A DNA stretch of 64,000 bases from contig DURM01000009.1 of the NCBI GenBank assembly GCA_012837335.1, positions 31,389 to 95,388 on the forward strand. Reading direction: 5' to 3'. The notes under the pieces were generated by a model. That model ran no database searches. It was not told where the DNA came from and saw only the letters and a program-made list of their open reading frames with translations. Source of the stretch: Bacillota bacterium (GTDB taxonomy: Bacteria; Bacillota; Limnochordia; Darwinibacteriales; DTU012). This document shows, in pieces, positions 54,289-62,468 of this stretch; the stretch's first letter is position 1, and each line of letters opens with the position of its first letter. The position numbers and the translations under genes are program-made.

Positions 54289-54966
54289 ATGGAAAAAGTT
54301 TACCGCTATGAAACGCATGCGCATACAGCTGAAGTGAGCAGATGTGGGCAGATCAGCGCAGTTAAACTCGTTAGAACTTATAAAGACTTAGGTTACAGCG
54401 GTCTGTGCATCACTGACCATTTCCTTAACGGTAATACCACAGTACCCCATGATTTAGCTTGGGATGAGCAGATTAAACTGTTCAGCCGCAGTTATTACAA
54501 AGCGTATGAAGAAGGACAGCGCTTGGGAATGAGGGTGTTTTTTGGATGGGAGTATTCCTTTCGGGGCACTGATCTGCTTACCTACGGATTGGATCCGGAA
54601 TGGCTGCTGGCTCATCCCGAGGTGATGGAGCTGCATATTAATCATTACTGTGATTTAGTGCACGACCACGGCGGCTTTATTGCTCACGCCCATCCGTTTC
54701 GCGAGGCTGATTATATCGATTTAATCAGACTTTTGCCGCGCAAGGTGGATGCTGTGGAAGTGATTAACAGCTGCCGAACTGATTTTGAAAATGCCTTAGC
54801 AGACCAGTACGCAGATAACTACCATCTGTTGAAAATTGCTGGCAGTGATAATCACGTAGGGTATCTTGAGACTTTTGCAGGACTGGAATTACCGCGTCCG
54901 GCGGAAAACATCTGTGACTTACTTAACGCTGTTAAAACAGGAGCAGCAAAGGTATTTGTTATTTAA
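54289..54966 (+). CDS. PHP-domain phosphoesterase
   Basis: 225 residues. Metal-site residues: ETHAHTAEVS, CITDHF, FGWEYSF, AHAHPF and AGSDNHV are all present, as in histidinol-phosphatase or nucleotidase-type PHP proteins. Substrate unknown. Directly linked to the GH43 gene, so a role with a sugar phosphate is possible. Confidence 0.85.
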   Translation: MEKVYRYETHAHTAEVSRCGQISAVKLVRTYKDLGYSGLCITDHFLNGNTTVPHDLAWDEQIKLFSRSYYKAYEEGQRLGMRVFFGWEYSFRGTDLLTYGLDPEWLLAHPEVMELHINHYCDLVHDHGGFIAHAHPFREADYIDLIRLLPRKVDAVEVINSCRTDFENALADQYADNYHLLKIAGSDNHVGYLETFAGLELPRPAENICDLLNAVKTGAAKVFVI

Positions 54967-54987
54967 AGATCTGCGAGGGGGATAACT

Positions 54988-55410
54988 ATGGATTTAAAAA
55001 AAGAAGTATCAGAAGCGCGTGTAGCAGCGCTGCGGGTTCTGGATTCACTGGATCGAATCGAGAGGCAGCTTAGGAGTGCCAAAAACTGGGGAATTGTTGA
55101 TCTTTTTGGCAGAGGCATGCTGTCCGGTTTAATCAAACACAGCAAGATGGATGATGCCCAGCGAGAACTGCGCCAGGTACAGCGGGATCTGCAAATCCTT
55201 CAAAAGGAACTTCGCGATATCAATATCCATTTTCATGGTGAGATCAGTATGTCGGGTTTTCATAAATTTATGGATATCGTTTTCGACAATGTTGTATCAG
55301 ATTGGATGACCCAAAGCCGCATCAATAAAAGCCTGCAGGAAGTGGAAAGAGTAAAAGATGCGGTGAATGATGTGCTGCTAACTTTGAACAGAATAGAAAA
55401 AGAAGCGTAA
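54988..55410 (+). CDS. Conserved hypothetical coiled-coil protein
   Basis: 140 residues, ATG 54988 (GAGGGGG upstream). Two long helical stretches (residues 1-75 and 105-140) with heptad-like Leu/Ile spacing and a middle loop NWGIVDLFGRGMLSGLIKHSKM. The type is known from many Bacillota genomes without function. 21 bases after the PHP gene; terminator follows. Confidence 0.65.
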   Translation: MDLKKEVSEARVAALRVLDSLDRIERQLRSAKNWGIVDLFGRGMLSGLIKHSKMDDAQRELRQVQRDLQILQKELRDINIHFHGEISMSGFHKFMDIVFDNVVSDWMTQSRINKSLQEVERVKDAVNDVLLTLNRIEKEA

Positions 55411-55416
55411 ACACTC

Positions 55417-55447
55417 AAACCTCAGCGAGATGATGCTGAGGTTTTTC
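55417..55447 (+). terminator. Rho-independent terminator
   Basis: The 10-bp stem AAACCTCAGC (55417-55426 with 55435-55444) then TTTCT. Confidence 0.75.
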
Positions 55448-55449
55448 TA

Positions 55450-55478
55450 TTGACACTGTGGTTTCTTTGATGTATGAT
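55450..55478 (+). promoter_or_regulatory. Sigma-A promoter before the DUF6530-like gene
   Basis: TTGACA (55450-55455) and TATGAT (55473-55478) are exactly 17 bases apart; near-consensus. Two tandem palindromes start five bases downstream. Confidence 0.8.
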
Positions 55479-55482
55479 CTCA

Positions 55483-55497
55483 TTAGTAAATTACTAA
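55483..55497. promoter_or_regulatory. Operator A: 15-bp palindrome
   Basis: TTAGTAA-A-TTACTAA is a perfect odd-centre palindrome covering the likely transcription start. One base separates it from operator B. Confidence 0.65.
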
Positions 55498-55498
55498 A

Positions 55499-55513
55499 TT
55501 ACTAGACTAGTAA
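55499..55513. promoter_or_regulatory. Operator B: 15-bp palindrome
   Basis: TTACTAG-A-CTAGTAA, also perfect and related to operator A. The centres are 16 bp apart (about 1.5 turns). Confidence 0.65.
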
Positions 55514-55556
55514 AATGGACAGATGAAATCTGATCACTTACAACGGAGGACAGCTA

Positions 55557-56039
55557 ATGAAGATACCAACAACACTTAAGCACAAGCCGGTCATCGTATC
55601 GGAAAACTACGAGAAAGTTGACGGCAGAAGCGCCTATATCTCAGATGCTAAGGGATTATCCTTAGGTTTAGCTCAGTGGAATGACCGGGGAAAAGTGGAT
55701 ATTTCGGCTAAAGTTTGGCGCTATACTGGGGAGAAATGGTCGAGGCAGTCAGAGGAGATGCCGCTTCACAGAGTGCTGGATCTGGCTATTTTGATCTGTC
55801 GTGCGCAGCAGTATTTCCGCGAAAACGCTTACCGCTTTCCCAAACTTTATGATGATAACCAGCCGACAATTGATCGGATTGGGCTTCAGGGGGATGCGAT
55901 GACAGTAGCCGTGTGCACTGACAATGAGAAATTAGATGAAGACATCCAGCTTTTTCACCAAGCTTTAAGCAGCGATGATGAACTGATTAGTGAGAGACTG
56001 CGGGTCCTAGCTCGAATTTTGAAGGAGATGGGGTATTAA
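55557..56039 (+). CDS. DUF6530-like hypothetical protein
   Basis: 160 residues, ATG 55557 (GGAGG upstream). Motifs KPVIVSENYEKVDGRSAYISDAKGLSLGLAQW and EEMPLHRVLDLAILICR fit a family seen in Bacillota, tentatively DUF6530. No catalytic or DNA-binding signature. First gene of a three-gene operon with a GIY-YIG-like protein and MutT. Confidence 0.65.
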   Translation: MKIPTTLKHKPVIVSENYEKVDGRSAYISDAKGLSLGLAQWNDRGKVDISAKVWRYTGEKWSRQSEEMPLHRVLDLAILICRAQQYFRENAYRFPKLYDDNQPTIDRIGLQGDAMTVAVCTDNEKLDEDIQLFHQALSSDDELISERLRVLARILKEMGY

Positions 56040-56043
56040 GACA

Positions 56044-56397
56044 ATGAATAAAAAGAAAGAACTGAAAGCGCTTTATAAAGAGATGAAGCCGGATATGGGT
56101 ATCTTTATGGTGCAGTGCTTGAAAAATAATAAGTGCTATCTAGAAGCAGTACAGGATTTGAAAAGCAGAATCAACCGCACCAAGTTCCAGCTGGATTTCG
56201 GTAATTTCCCCAATCGGGAGCTTCAACAGGATTGGCAGCAGTATGGACGGGAGAACTTCAAGTTTGAAATTCTAGAACAGTTAGATTATGATCGGGATGA
56301 GCAGAAGACTGATTACAGCGAAGAACTGGAAATTTTACTGCAGATTTGGTCTGATAAATTGAGCGCTCAAAACACCAAGCTGTACAATGAGGAGTAA
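56044..56397 (+). CDS. GIY-YIG-like nuclease family protein
   Basis: 117 residues. PDMGIFMVQCLKNNKCYLEAVQDLKSRINRTKFQL corresponds to the first strands of a GIY-YIG-like domain in diverged form (GIF-C-YLEA instead of GIY-YIG), with REIN-like Asn and C-terminal acidic helices (DYSEELEILLQIW). Whether it is an active nuclease is unclear. 4 bases after the previous gene. Confidence 0.65.
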   Translation: MNKKKELKALYKEMKPDMGIFMVQCLKNNKCYLEAVQDLKSRINRTKFQLDFGNFPNRELQQDWQQYGRENFKFEILEQLDYDRDEQKTDYSEELEILLQIWSDKLSAQNTKLYNEE

Positions 56398-56401
56398 ACT
56401 T

Positions 56402-56788
56402 ATGGATGTGACGGCAGCGATAATCATGAAAGAAGGACAAGTCTTAATAGCCAGGCGGGCCCCAGGTCGCAGCCTGGCAGGAAAATGGGAGTTTCCCGGC
56501 GGAAAAGTTGAATCGGGTGAAAGTTTAGCTGCATGCCTGAAGCGGGAAATTCGGGAGGAACTAGGAATTGAGATTAACGTTGGAGAACGTTTTTGTGAAA
56601 GCACCGATGAATCAGGCCGGATTAGACTGATATCTTTCCTGGCCGAATGGGTGGCAGGAGAGATCACGCCCACAGCGCACAGTCAGATCTGCTGGGCTGA
56701 CCCGATGGAGCTGAGCCGCTATGACTTTGCCTCTGCCGATCTTCCAATTGTAAAGAAGCTGCAGGAAGAACGCCAGCGGCTCACTTGA
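56402..56788 (+). CDS. MutT-type NUDIX (8-oxo-dGTP pyrophosphatase-like)
   Basis: 128 residues from ATG 56402 with GAGGAG upstream. The NUDIX box GGKVESGESLAACLKREIREELGI is perfect, and the ending RYDFASADLPIVKKL is typical of MutT. It should sanitise oxidised nucleotides. Five bases from the GIY-YIG-like gene, so probably co-translated. Confidence 0.9.
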   Translation: MDVTAAIIMKEGQVLIARRAPGRSLAGKWEFPGGKVESGESLAACLKREIREELGIEINVGERFCESTDESGRIRLISFLAEWVAGEITPTAHSQICWADPMELSRYDFASADLPIVKKLQEERQRLT

Positions 56789-56813
56789 TTTCTATTCTGT
56801 AATAATATACAAT
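56785..56813 (+). promoter_or_regulatory. Promoter of the TetR gene
   Basis: TTGATT (56785-56790) and TACAAT (56808-56813) are 17 bases apart. The palindrome immediately downstream suggests self-repression. Confidence 0.55.
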
Positions 56814-56815
56814 TA

Positions 56816-56837
56816 ATTAAACAACCGGTTAGTTAAT
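56816..56837. promoter_or_regulatory. Likely TetR autoregulatory operator
   Basis: A 22-bp imperfect palindrome (9 of 11 pairs) centred on CCGG at 56825-56828, between the -10 box and the ribosome site of the TetR gene. Confidence 0.5.
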
Positions 56838-56850
56838 AGGAGGAGATCTC

Positions 56851-57585
56851 TTGCGTGATAGTGAAAATACAGCTAAAGAGAGAATCCTAAATGCGGCTGC
56901 TAAGCTTTTTTCCGAGAGAGGTTTCGATGGAACGACCGTAAGTGAAATTGCCAGAAAAGCCGAGGTAAACAAAGCACTGATTTATTATTACTTCCAGAAT
57001 AAAGCAGACATCCTCGACAATTTGGTTCAATTTTTACTTGAGAATGTGGCCGGTATCACAATCGATTATATCTACCCAACGATTGAAAAAATGGCGGCAG
57101 CAGAAGCTTTGGTCATCAAACCTGACCGGATCTACTTTGCGGATCAAGCTGCGGCTGCATACTTTATGGACAGCATTAATAAGTATTATGCAAAGGTACT
57201 TGACTATGCGCTGGAGCACCGGAAAATTATCCGGATCATTATGCTGGAATCGCTCAAGGAAAACGAAGACCGCAATGATTTATTCAAAATGCTGGACTAT
57301 ACTCGGGACAGTGAGAACAAACTGTACAAGAGCATTGTCAGCACCAAAGAAAAATTTACTTATACCGATGATCTAGAGCTGTTTAGATTTTTCTTTCTGC
57401 TCATTCCTCTCTTTAATTTTGCAGCTTACTGTGATGAATATCAAGCTGTTGCTCATTTGACAGAAGATGAACTGAAAGCCTCGTTTATCCGTTCTTTCCA
57501 AATTATCACCTCCTCACTAGTTAGTGGGAGCGACATATTACTGCGCAATGAAAATTCAGCGGAAGGGGGGAAACAGCCAAAGTAG
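56851..57585 (+). CDS. TetR/AcrR-family regulator
   Basis: 244 residues from TTG 56851 (AGGAGGAGA upstream). N-terminal helix-turn-helix: ERILNAAAKLFSERGFDGTTVSEIARKAEVNKALIYYYFQNK. The ligand domain is unusually long and has no transporter gene next to it; the downstream gene is DegV. It is likely to repress itself. Confidence 0.9.
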   Translation: MRDSENTAKERILNAAAKLFSERGFDGTTVSEIARKAEVNKALIYYYFQNKADILDNLVQFLLENVAGITIDYIYPTIEKMAAAEALVIKPDRIYFADQAAAAYFMDSINKYYAKVLDYALEHRKIIRIIMLESLKENEDRNDLFKMLDYTRDSENKLYKSIVSTKEKFTYTDDLELFRFFFLLIPLFNFAAYCDEYQAVAHLTEDELKASFIRSFQIITSSLVSGSDILLRNENSAEGGKQPK

Positions 57586-57649
57586 CGGAGAATTATCATT
57601 ATAAATACAGTATTAAAAGACTATGCAAAGTAAAAGAGGTGTACAGTAC

Positions 57650-58504
57650 ATGATAAAAATTACAGCAGACAGCACCTGTGATTTATCAGCGGAGATATTG
57701 GAAAGATTCGGTATTGAAATAGTGCCGCTGCATGTCGTTGTCGATACTGAGGATTATCGTGATGGAGTTGATATCACACCCATAGGTATTGTCAACCGGG
57801 TAGAGAATGAAGGACAGATATGCAAAACGGCGGCGGTAAACGCTTTTGAATACCAGGAATTCTTTTCCAAGCTGGCATCTAAGTATGATGCTGTGATCCA
57901 CATTAATCTCGGTTCGCAGTTTTCATCCTGCTATCAAAATGCAAATATAGCCGCTCAGGAGTTCGATAATGTTTATGTCATTGACTCCCAAAACTTATCT
58001 ACAGGCCATGGTCATGTAGTTTACGAAGCGGCTCTGATGGCAGAGCAAGGGCTGTCTGCTCCAGAAATCTGCAGCAAGTTGGAAGAACTGATACCTAGAG
58101 TAGACGCGAGTTTTGTAATCAGCAAGTTGGACTATCTCTATAAGGGCGGCCGCTGCTCCGGGTTAGAAGCATTTGGAGCTAGACTTTTGAAGATTAAGCC
58201 ATGCATCGAAGTTGTTGATGGAGAAATGGTAGTGGGCAAGAAATACCGCGGCAGTTTTGAGCGCAGCCTCGAGCTATATGTAAAGGACCGCTTGGCAGAC
58301 AAGGATGAAATTGATTACTCGAGAGTTTTCATCACTCACTGTCTGTGCTCTGAGCAGATTATCCAGAAAGTAAAAGATACCGTGAAAACGTATGCAGACT
58401 TTGAAGAAATAATAGTCACTGAAGCAGGCAGTACGATTACATGCCACTGCGGACCGGATACACTGGGAATTCTGTATTTGCGTAAAGGCAGAAAGCAGCT
58501 GTAG
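57650..58504 (+). CDS. DegV-family fatty-acid-binding protein
   Basis: 284 residues from ATG 57650 (AGAGGTG upstream). N-terminal KITADSTCDLS, then INLGSQFSSCYQNA and YVIDSQNLSTGHG, with the C-terminal KIKPCIEV and GPDTLGILYL. DegV/FakB proteins bind fatty acids for phosphorylation by FakA. No fakA gene is here. Normal length. Confidence 0.92.
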   Translation: MIKITADSTCDLSAEILERFGIEIVPLHVVVDTEDYRDGVDITPIGIVNRVENEGQICKTAAVNAFEYQEFFSKLASKYDAVIHINLGSQFSSCYQNANIAAQEFDNVYVIDSQNLSTGHGHVVYEAALMAEQGLSAPEICSKLEELIPRVDASFVISKLDYLYKGGRCSGLEAFGARLLKIKPCIEVVDGEMVVGKKYRGSFERSLELYVKDRLADKDEIDYSRVFITHCLCSEQIIQKVKDTVKTYADFEEIIVTEAGSTITCHCGPDTLGILYLRKGRKQL

Positions 58505-58542
58505 GGTGTAATGTGTCGCAACAGAAAGGAATGTGATCTCCG

Positions 58543-59391
58543 GTGACACAATTGAATATTCTCGTTACCATCGACGCCAATTATATTAAGCCTTTAAAGG
58601 TAATGCTTAAATCTTTATTTGTCAGCAATCCGGATGAGAATTTTCGGATATTTTTAATGCATTCCCGCTTAAATCCTGTCGAGGTAAGTGAGATTGAGGT
58701 GTATGTTGACCGCTGCGGTCACAGTCTTTCGGAGGTTAAAATCAGCGATGAATGCTTCAATAAAGCTCCCACCGTGAAGCATTACACTAAAGAGATGTAT
58801 TATCGACTGCTGGCGTATCGCTATCTTCCTTCAGAACTTAACAGAGTTTTATACCTAGATCCAGATATCCTTGTGATCAATCCCATTTGTGAACTTTATC
58901 ATACTAATTTATCAGGCTGGATGTACGCCGCTGCCTACCATGACATACTGCTTGCGAAAGAAATAAACAAGCTGAGATTCTGGGAGTATGATATCGAAGC
59001 ATATTTCAATTCCGGTGTTCTGCTGATGAATCTTGATTTACTGCGGGAAAAGGTTAATGAACAGGAAATTTACGATTTTGTCAGAAAGCACAAAAACACC
59101 CTAATTCTTCCCGACCAAGATATCCTTAATTCCCTCTATTCTCAGGAGATCAAGAAACTAGATGAGTTTTTATATAATTATGATGTTCGCTATTATCGCT
59201 ATCGACGCATTATCTCAAAACGGCGCATTGACATGGATTACATTATCAACAATACAGTTATCCTGCATTTCTGCGGTAAGCGCAAACCGTGGCATGATAA
59301 TTACAGCGGCGCATTTCATTCATTATATAAGCATTATGAGAAGCTGGCTTTCACCGGCAGAGATAGAGATGAACGGCAACCTCCAGAATGA
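58543..59391 (+). CDS. Glycosyltransferase family 8
   Basis: 282 residues from GTG 58543. GT-A fold; the DxD motif is in RVLYLDPDILVINP, plus YFNSGVLLMNLDLLRE and LPDQDILN, and the C-terminal HFCGKRKPWHDN. GT8 uses UDP-sugars, retaining mechanism. Acts in cell-surface glycan or lipopolysaccharide-like synthesis. Terminator overlaps its stop codon. Confidence 0.9.
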   Translation: MTQLNILVTIDANYIKPLKVMLKSLFVSNPDENFRIFLMHSRLNPVEVSEIEVYVDRCGHSLSEVKISDECFNKAPTVKHYTKEMYYRLLAYRYLPSELNRVLYLDPDILVINPICELYHTNLSGWMYAAAYHDILLAKEINKLRFWEYDIEAYFNSGVLLMNLDLLREKVNEQEIYDFVRKHKNTLILPDQDILNSLYSQEIKKLDEFLYNYDVRYYRYRRIISKRRIDMDYIINNTVILHFCGKRKPWHDNYSGAFHSLYKHYEKLAFTGRDRDERQPPE

Positions 59392-59411
59392 CAGCTGGAG
59401 GTTGTTTTTTT
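59377..59411 (+). terminator. Terminator overlapping the GT8 stop codon
   Basis: The stem CAACCTCCAG (59377-59386 with 59395-59404) includes the last codons; then a T-run to 59411. Confidence 0.8.
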
Positions 59412-59488
59412 AGCTGTGCAGGTAAAGGAGATGCGGGAAATACCCTGAATATATTAAGCAGGCAAATGGATGTGAAGGAGGAACTAGT

Positions 59489-60928
59489 ATGGACCAATTC
59501 TTTGTGGAAGCGGCTCCGGAGGTTGTAGGAATTCCATCGCAGGGCATTATCAATTTTATGAATCAGTTAGCAGAGAAGCAGATCGCGATGCACAGCATCA
59601 TCATTGTGCGGCACGGCAAAATTGTAACAGAAACTTACTATTCCCCTTATCAACGGGACACTCTGCATCGGATGTTCTCAGTAACCAAGAGCTTTACAGC
59701 TCTAGCTATCGGTTTGCTGGAAAGCGAAGGCAAGCTTACTTTGGATGATCGAATTATTGACCATTTTCCGGAAAAACTTCCGGACCAGATTCACCCCTAT
59801 ATTGCAGAAATCACAATCCGGGATATGCTGAAAATGGCTACAGCCCACGCCCGCACTGCCTTCAAAAACAGCTCTGATCCTGACTGGGTTAAGGCTTTTT
59901 TTCTAGTTGAACCCAGCCATCTGCCTGGTGCGGTTTTTTCCTATGATACTTCATCAAGCCATACCTTGGCAGCTCTGGTCGAAAAGCTGTCGGGCATGCC
60001 AATGTTAGATTATTTGCGGGTTAAGTTCCTCGATGAAATAGGTTTTTCAAAAGACGCTTACATTGTACCTGATCCCATGGGGATTGCCCAAGGCGGCTCC
60101 GGCTTGATGGCTCGTCCCATTGACTTAGCAAAAGTGGCTTGGATAGTGCTGCGGGAGGGAGAGTATCGAGGTAAGCAGTATCTGCCGCGGGAGTTTATTA
60201 AAGATGCCACAAGCAGACAAATCGACACTTCAGTCCGTGGCGGTAATCTGGACGAAAGGCAGGGGTACGGATATCAATTCTGGCGGACTCGCAATAACGG
60301 CTATGCGATGTTTGGCATGGGTGGACAGCTTGCAGTCTGTTTTCCTGAACATGATCTGCTTCTAGTCACTACTGCTGACACTCAGGAGCATCCTACCGGT
60401 GTACCCGCTATCTATGATGCGTTTTTTAATCATGTTTTAAATAATCTATCGGATCAACCGCTGCCTCCCAACCTAGATGCGCATGCCAAACTCCAGGCAC
60501 TAATTAACAGCAATCAGATTCAACCTTTGACTGGTATCGAAGGTGCATCTGTTCCAGATGGGGTTAATTTTAGGAATTATCTTTTTGAAGAGAATCCACT
60601 AGGCTTAAGACAGCTGCGTTTGGAAATCAATGGGGAGCTGGGCAAATTGAATTTTACAAACCGCAGTGGCAATCAAGAACTTGCCTTCGGGCTAGAAAGA
60701 CTGGTGGAGAGTTCTTTTCCTCACTACCAGTATCGCTGCGCCACTTCCGCTGCTTGGATTGCTTCCGATACCTTGATAATTAAAAGCCATGTTATTGATG
60801 AAGAAATCGGCATGATTACGATTCAGCTGGTATTCCGCGGTGATACTGTTACCGTGTTAATGAAGAAAGTGATCGGAACTGCTTTTAACGAGTTTGCAGG
60901 ATTTGTCAGCGGTAGAGCTGAGGCTTAA
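59489..60928 (+). CDS. Serine hydrolase (beta-lactamase/esterase fold)
   Basis: 479 residues. The SxxK motif is SVTK (Ser69-Lys72 region) in RMFSVTKSFTALAIG, the YxS-like SYDTSSSHTLA and a C-terminal GMGGQ complete a class C beta-lactamase-like fold. A 140-residue C-terminal beta extension follows. No signal peptide, so it is likely a cytoplasmic esterase, perhaps deacylating sugars, as it lies 19 bases before a GH43 gene. Confidence 0.85.
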   Translation: MDQFFVEAAPEVVGIPSQGIINFMNQLAEKQIAMHSIIIVRHGKIVTETYYSPYQRDTLHRMFSVTKSFTALAIGLLESEGKLTLDDRIIDHFPEKLPDQIHPYIAEITIRDMLKMATAHARTAFKNSSDPDWVKAFFLVEPSHLPGAVFSYDTSSSHTLAALVEKLSGMPMLDYLRVKFLDEIGFSKDAYIVPDPMGIAQGGSGLMARPIDLAKVAWIVLREGEYRGKQYLPREFIKDATSRQIDTSVRGGNLDERQGYGYQFWRTRNNGYAMFGMGGQLAVCFPEHDLLLVTTADTQEHPTGVPAIYDAFFNHVLNNLSDQPLPPNLDAHAKLQALINSNQIQPLTGIEGASVPDGVNFRNYLFEENPLGLRQLRLEINGELGKLNFTNRSGNQELAFGLERLVESSFPHYQYRCATSAAWIASDTLIIKSHVIDEEIGMITIQLVFRGDTVTVLMKKVIGTAFNEFAGFVSGRAEA

Positions 60929-60947
60929 ATCCAAAAGGAGGAGACAG

Positions 60948-62279
60948 ATGGCCGTATTTGAAAACTGCAGTATAATCTTTCCAGGTAAACCGCCAAAACC
61001 GGCTCCAAAGCCAAAAATAGCAAAAGGCGAGCGTAGGCGCAGTACCGATAAATATAGTCTCTGGGGCTCCCACGATCCGGCAATATTTCGGGATCCGGAG
61101 TCAGGAGTATATTACACCTACTGCACCGGTGCCATTGCCAGAAGATCCCAAGATTTAATTACCTGGGAAAATATCGGTAGAGTAGTGGAAAATCCTCCGC
61201 CCGAAGCGGTTGAATGGGTAGGCGGCAATGCGATCTGGGCCCCCGATATAATTAAGGTGGATAGTGAGTATCGGCTGTACTGTTCAAATTCAACCTGGGG
61301 TGTGCGCCAGTCCAATATCTTTCTAGCAGTGGCTGATAATCCCGAAGGACCATTTGTTCCTAGAGGAATAGTGCTCAAAACCAATGATCAACTGACTGTC
61401 AACGCTATTGATGCAAATCCTGTGGTTGACCATGAAACGGGAGAGCATTATATGGCGTACGGTTCATTCTGGGGCGGCTGCCACATTATTAAGCTGGATC
61501 CGGAGACAGGTTTGGCAGCTGAGCAGGGAATCGGAAAGTGCATTGCTAGAAGACCGGAATGGACCGACTGCGCAATTGAAGGACCATACATAATTTATAA
61601 TCCTGACACAGAGTATTACTATCTCTTTGTCTCCTATGGTTCACTTGCCAGCGATTATAATATCCGGGTTGGCAGAAGTAAATCCATAACTGGTCCTTAC
61701 CTGGATCATAATGGGCGAGACTTAACCGATCTAGACGATGATACTAATGCAGTTGGTTGCATGATAGCGGCTGGGTATCGTTTCAACAGCGGTCCGGGGT
61801 GGATGGCTCCCGGACACAATTCTGTTTTGCGTGACGCCGACGGCAGGTGGTACTTAGTCTGCCACGTAAGAGAACATGATTTTACCGAACGGCAGATTTC
61901 TACAATGCATATTTACCAGATGTATTGGCTCAATGGCTGGCCTGTCATTAACCCGCAGTGCTACGCGGGAGAGCGAATCCAGTCGGTTGACAAAAAATGG
62001 ATTGTCGGAGATTATGAGCGGATTAAATTGAGGCCTCAAGTACCGCAAGGTGTGATCACATCGGTCCCCATGACTCTTTCGGAAAATGGAGAGTTTCGCT
62101 GCTGTTCTTTAAAGGGTAAATGGAATCAGATTGATGAGTACATGATTAAAATATCTTATGGAAGCTTCGAAGAAATCTTAATGGTAACTCCGGCTTGGGA
62201 TTGGCAGGAAAATGAACCAACTCTTTGTTTAACAGGGATGGACCAGTTTGGTACTGCAGTGTGGGGAAAAAAAGTTTGA
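60948..62279 (+). CDS. GH43 endo-arabinanase-like enzyme
   Basis: 443 residues from ATG 60948 (AAGGAGGAG upstream). All three acids: SHDPAIFRD (base), AIDANPVVD (modulator), CAIEGPYIIY (acid). GPGWMAPGHNSVLRD and the C-terminal ATPAWDW-like module (MVTPAWDWQENEPTLCLTG) match endo-1,5-alpha-L-arabinanases of GH43_4/5 with C-terminal C2 domain. No signal peptide; predicted cytoplasmic. Probably in an operon with the serine hydrolase. Confidence 0.88.
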   Translation: MAVFENCSIIFPGKPPKPAPKPKIAKGERRRSTDKYSLWGSHDPAIFRDPESGVYYTYCTGAIARRSQDLITWENIGRVVENPPPEAVEWVGGNAIWAPDIIKVDSEYRLYCSNSTWGVRQSNIFLAVADNPEGPFVPRGIVLKTNDQLTVNAIDANPVVDHETGEHYMAYGSFWGGCHIIKLDPETGLAAEQGIGKCIARRPEWTDCAIEGPYIIYNPDTEYYYLFVSYGSLASDYNIRVGRSKSITGPYLDHNGRDLTDLDDDTNAVGCMIAAGYRFNSGPGWMAPGHNSVLRDADGRWYLVCHVREHDFTERQISTMHIYQMYWLNGWPVINPQCYAGERIQSVDKKWIVGDYERIKLRPQVPQGVITSVPMTLSENGEFRCCSLKGKWNQIDEYMIKISYGSFEEILMVTPAWDWQENEPTLCLTGMDQFGTAVWGKKV

Positions 62280-62291
62280 TCGTGGTGTGAT

Positions 62292-62323
62292 GGATCATGC
62301 AGAATATGCATGATCCTTTTTTT
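62292..62323 (+). terminator. Rho-independent terminator
   Basis: The 10-bp perfect stem GGATCATGCA (62292-62301 with 62307-62316) and a 5-base loop, then seven T. Confidence 0.85.
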
Positions 62324-62468
62324 GTGGCAATATAATTAACCTAACTATAACTAACATAAAATTAAATTAATAAATTTGCCAAAGCTAGGAGGTTTTTTCA
62401 AATTCCAATTGAATTAATTACCATACAAATGACTTAATTTGGAGTTTAGTGATAGGAGGGGGGTACGT

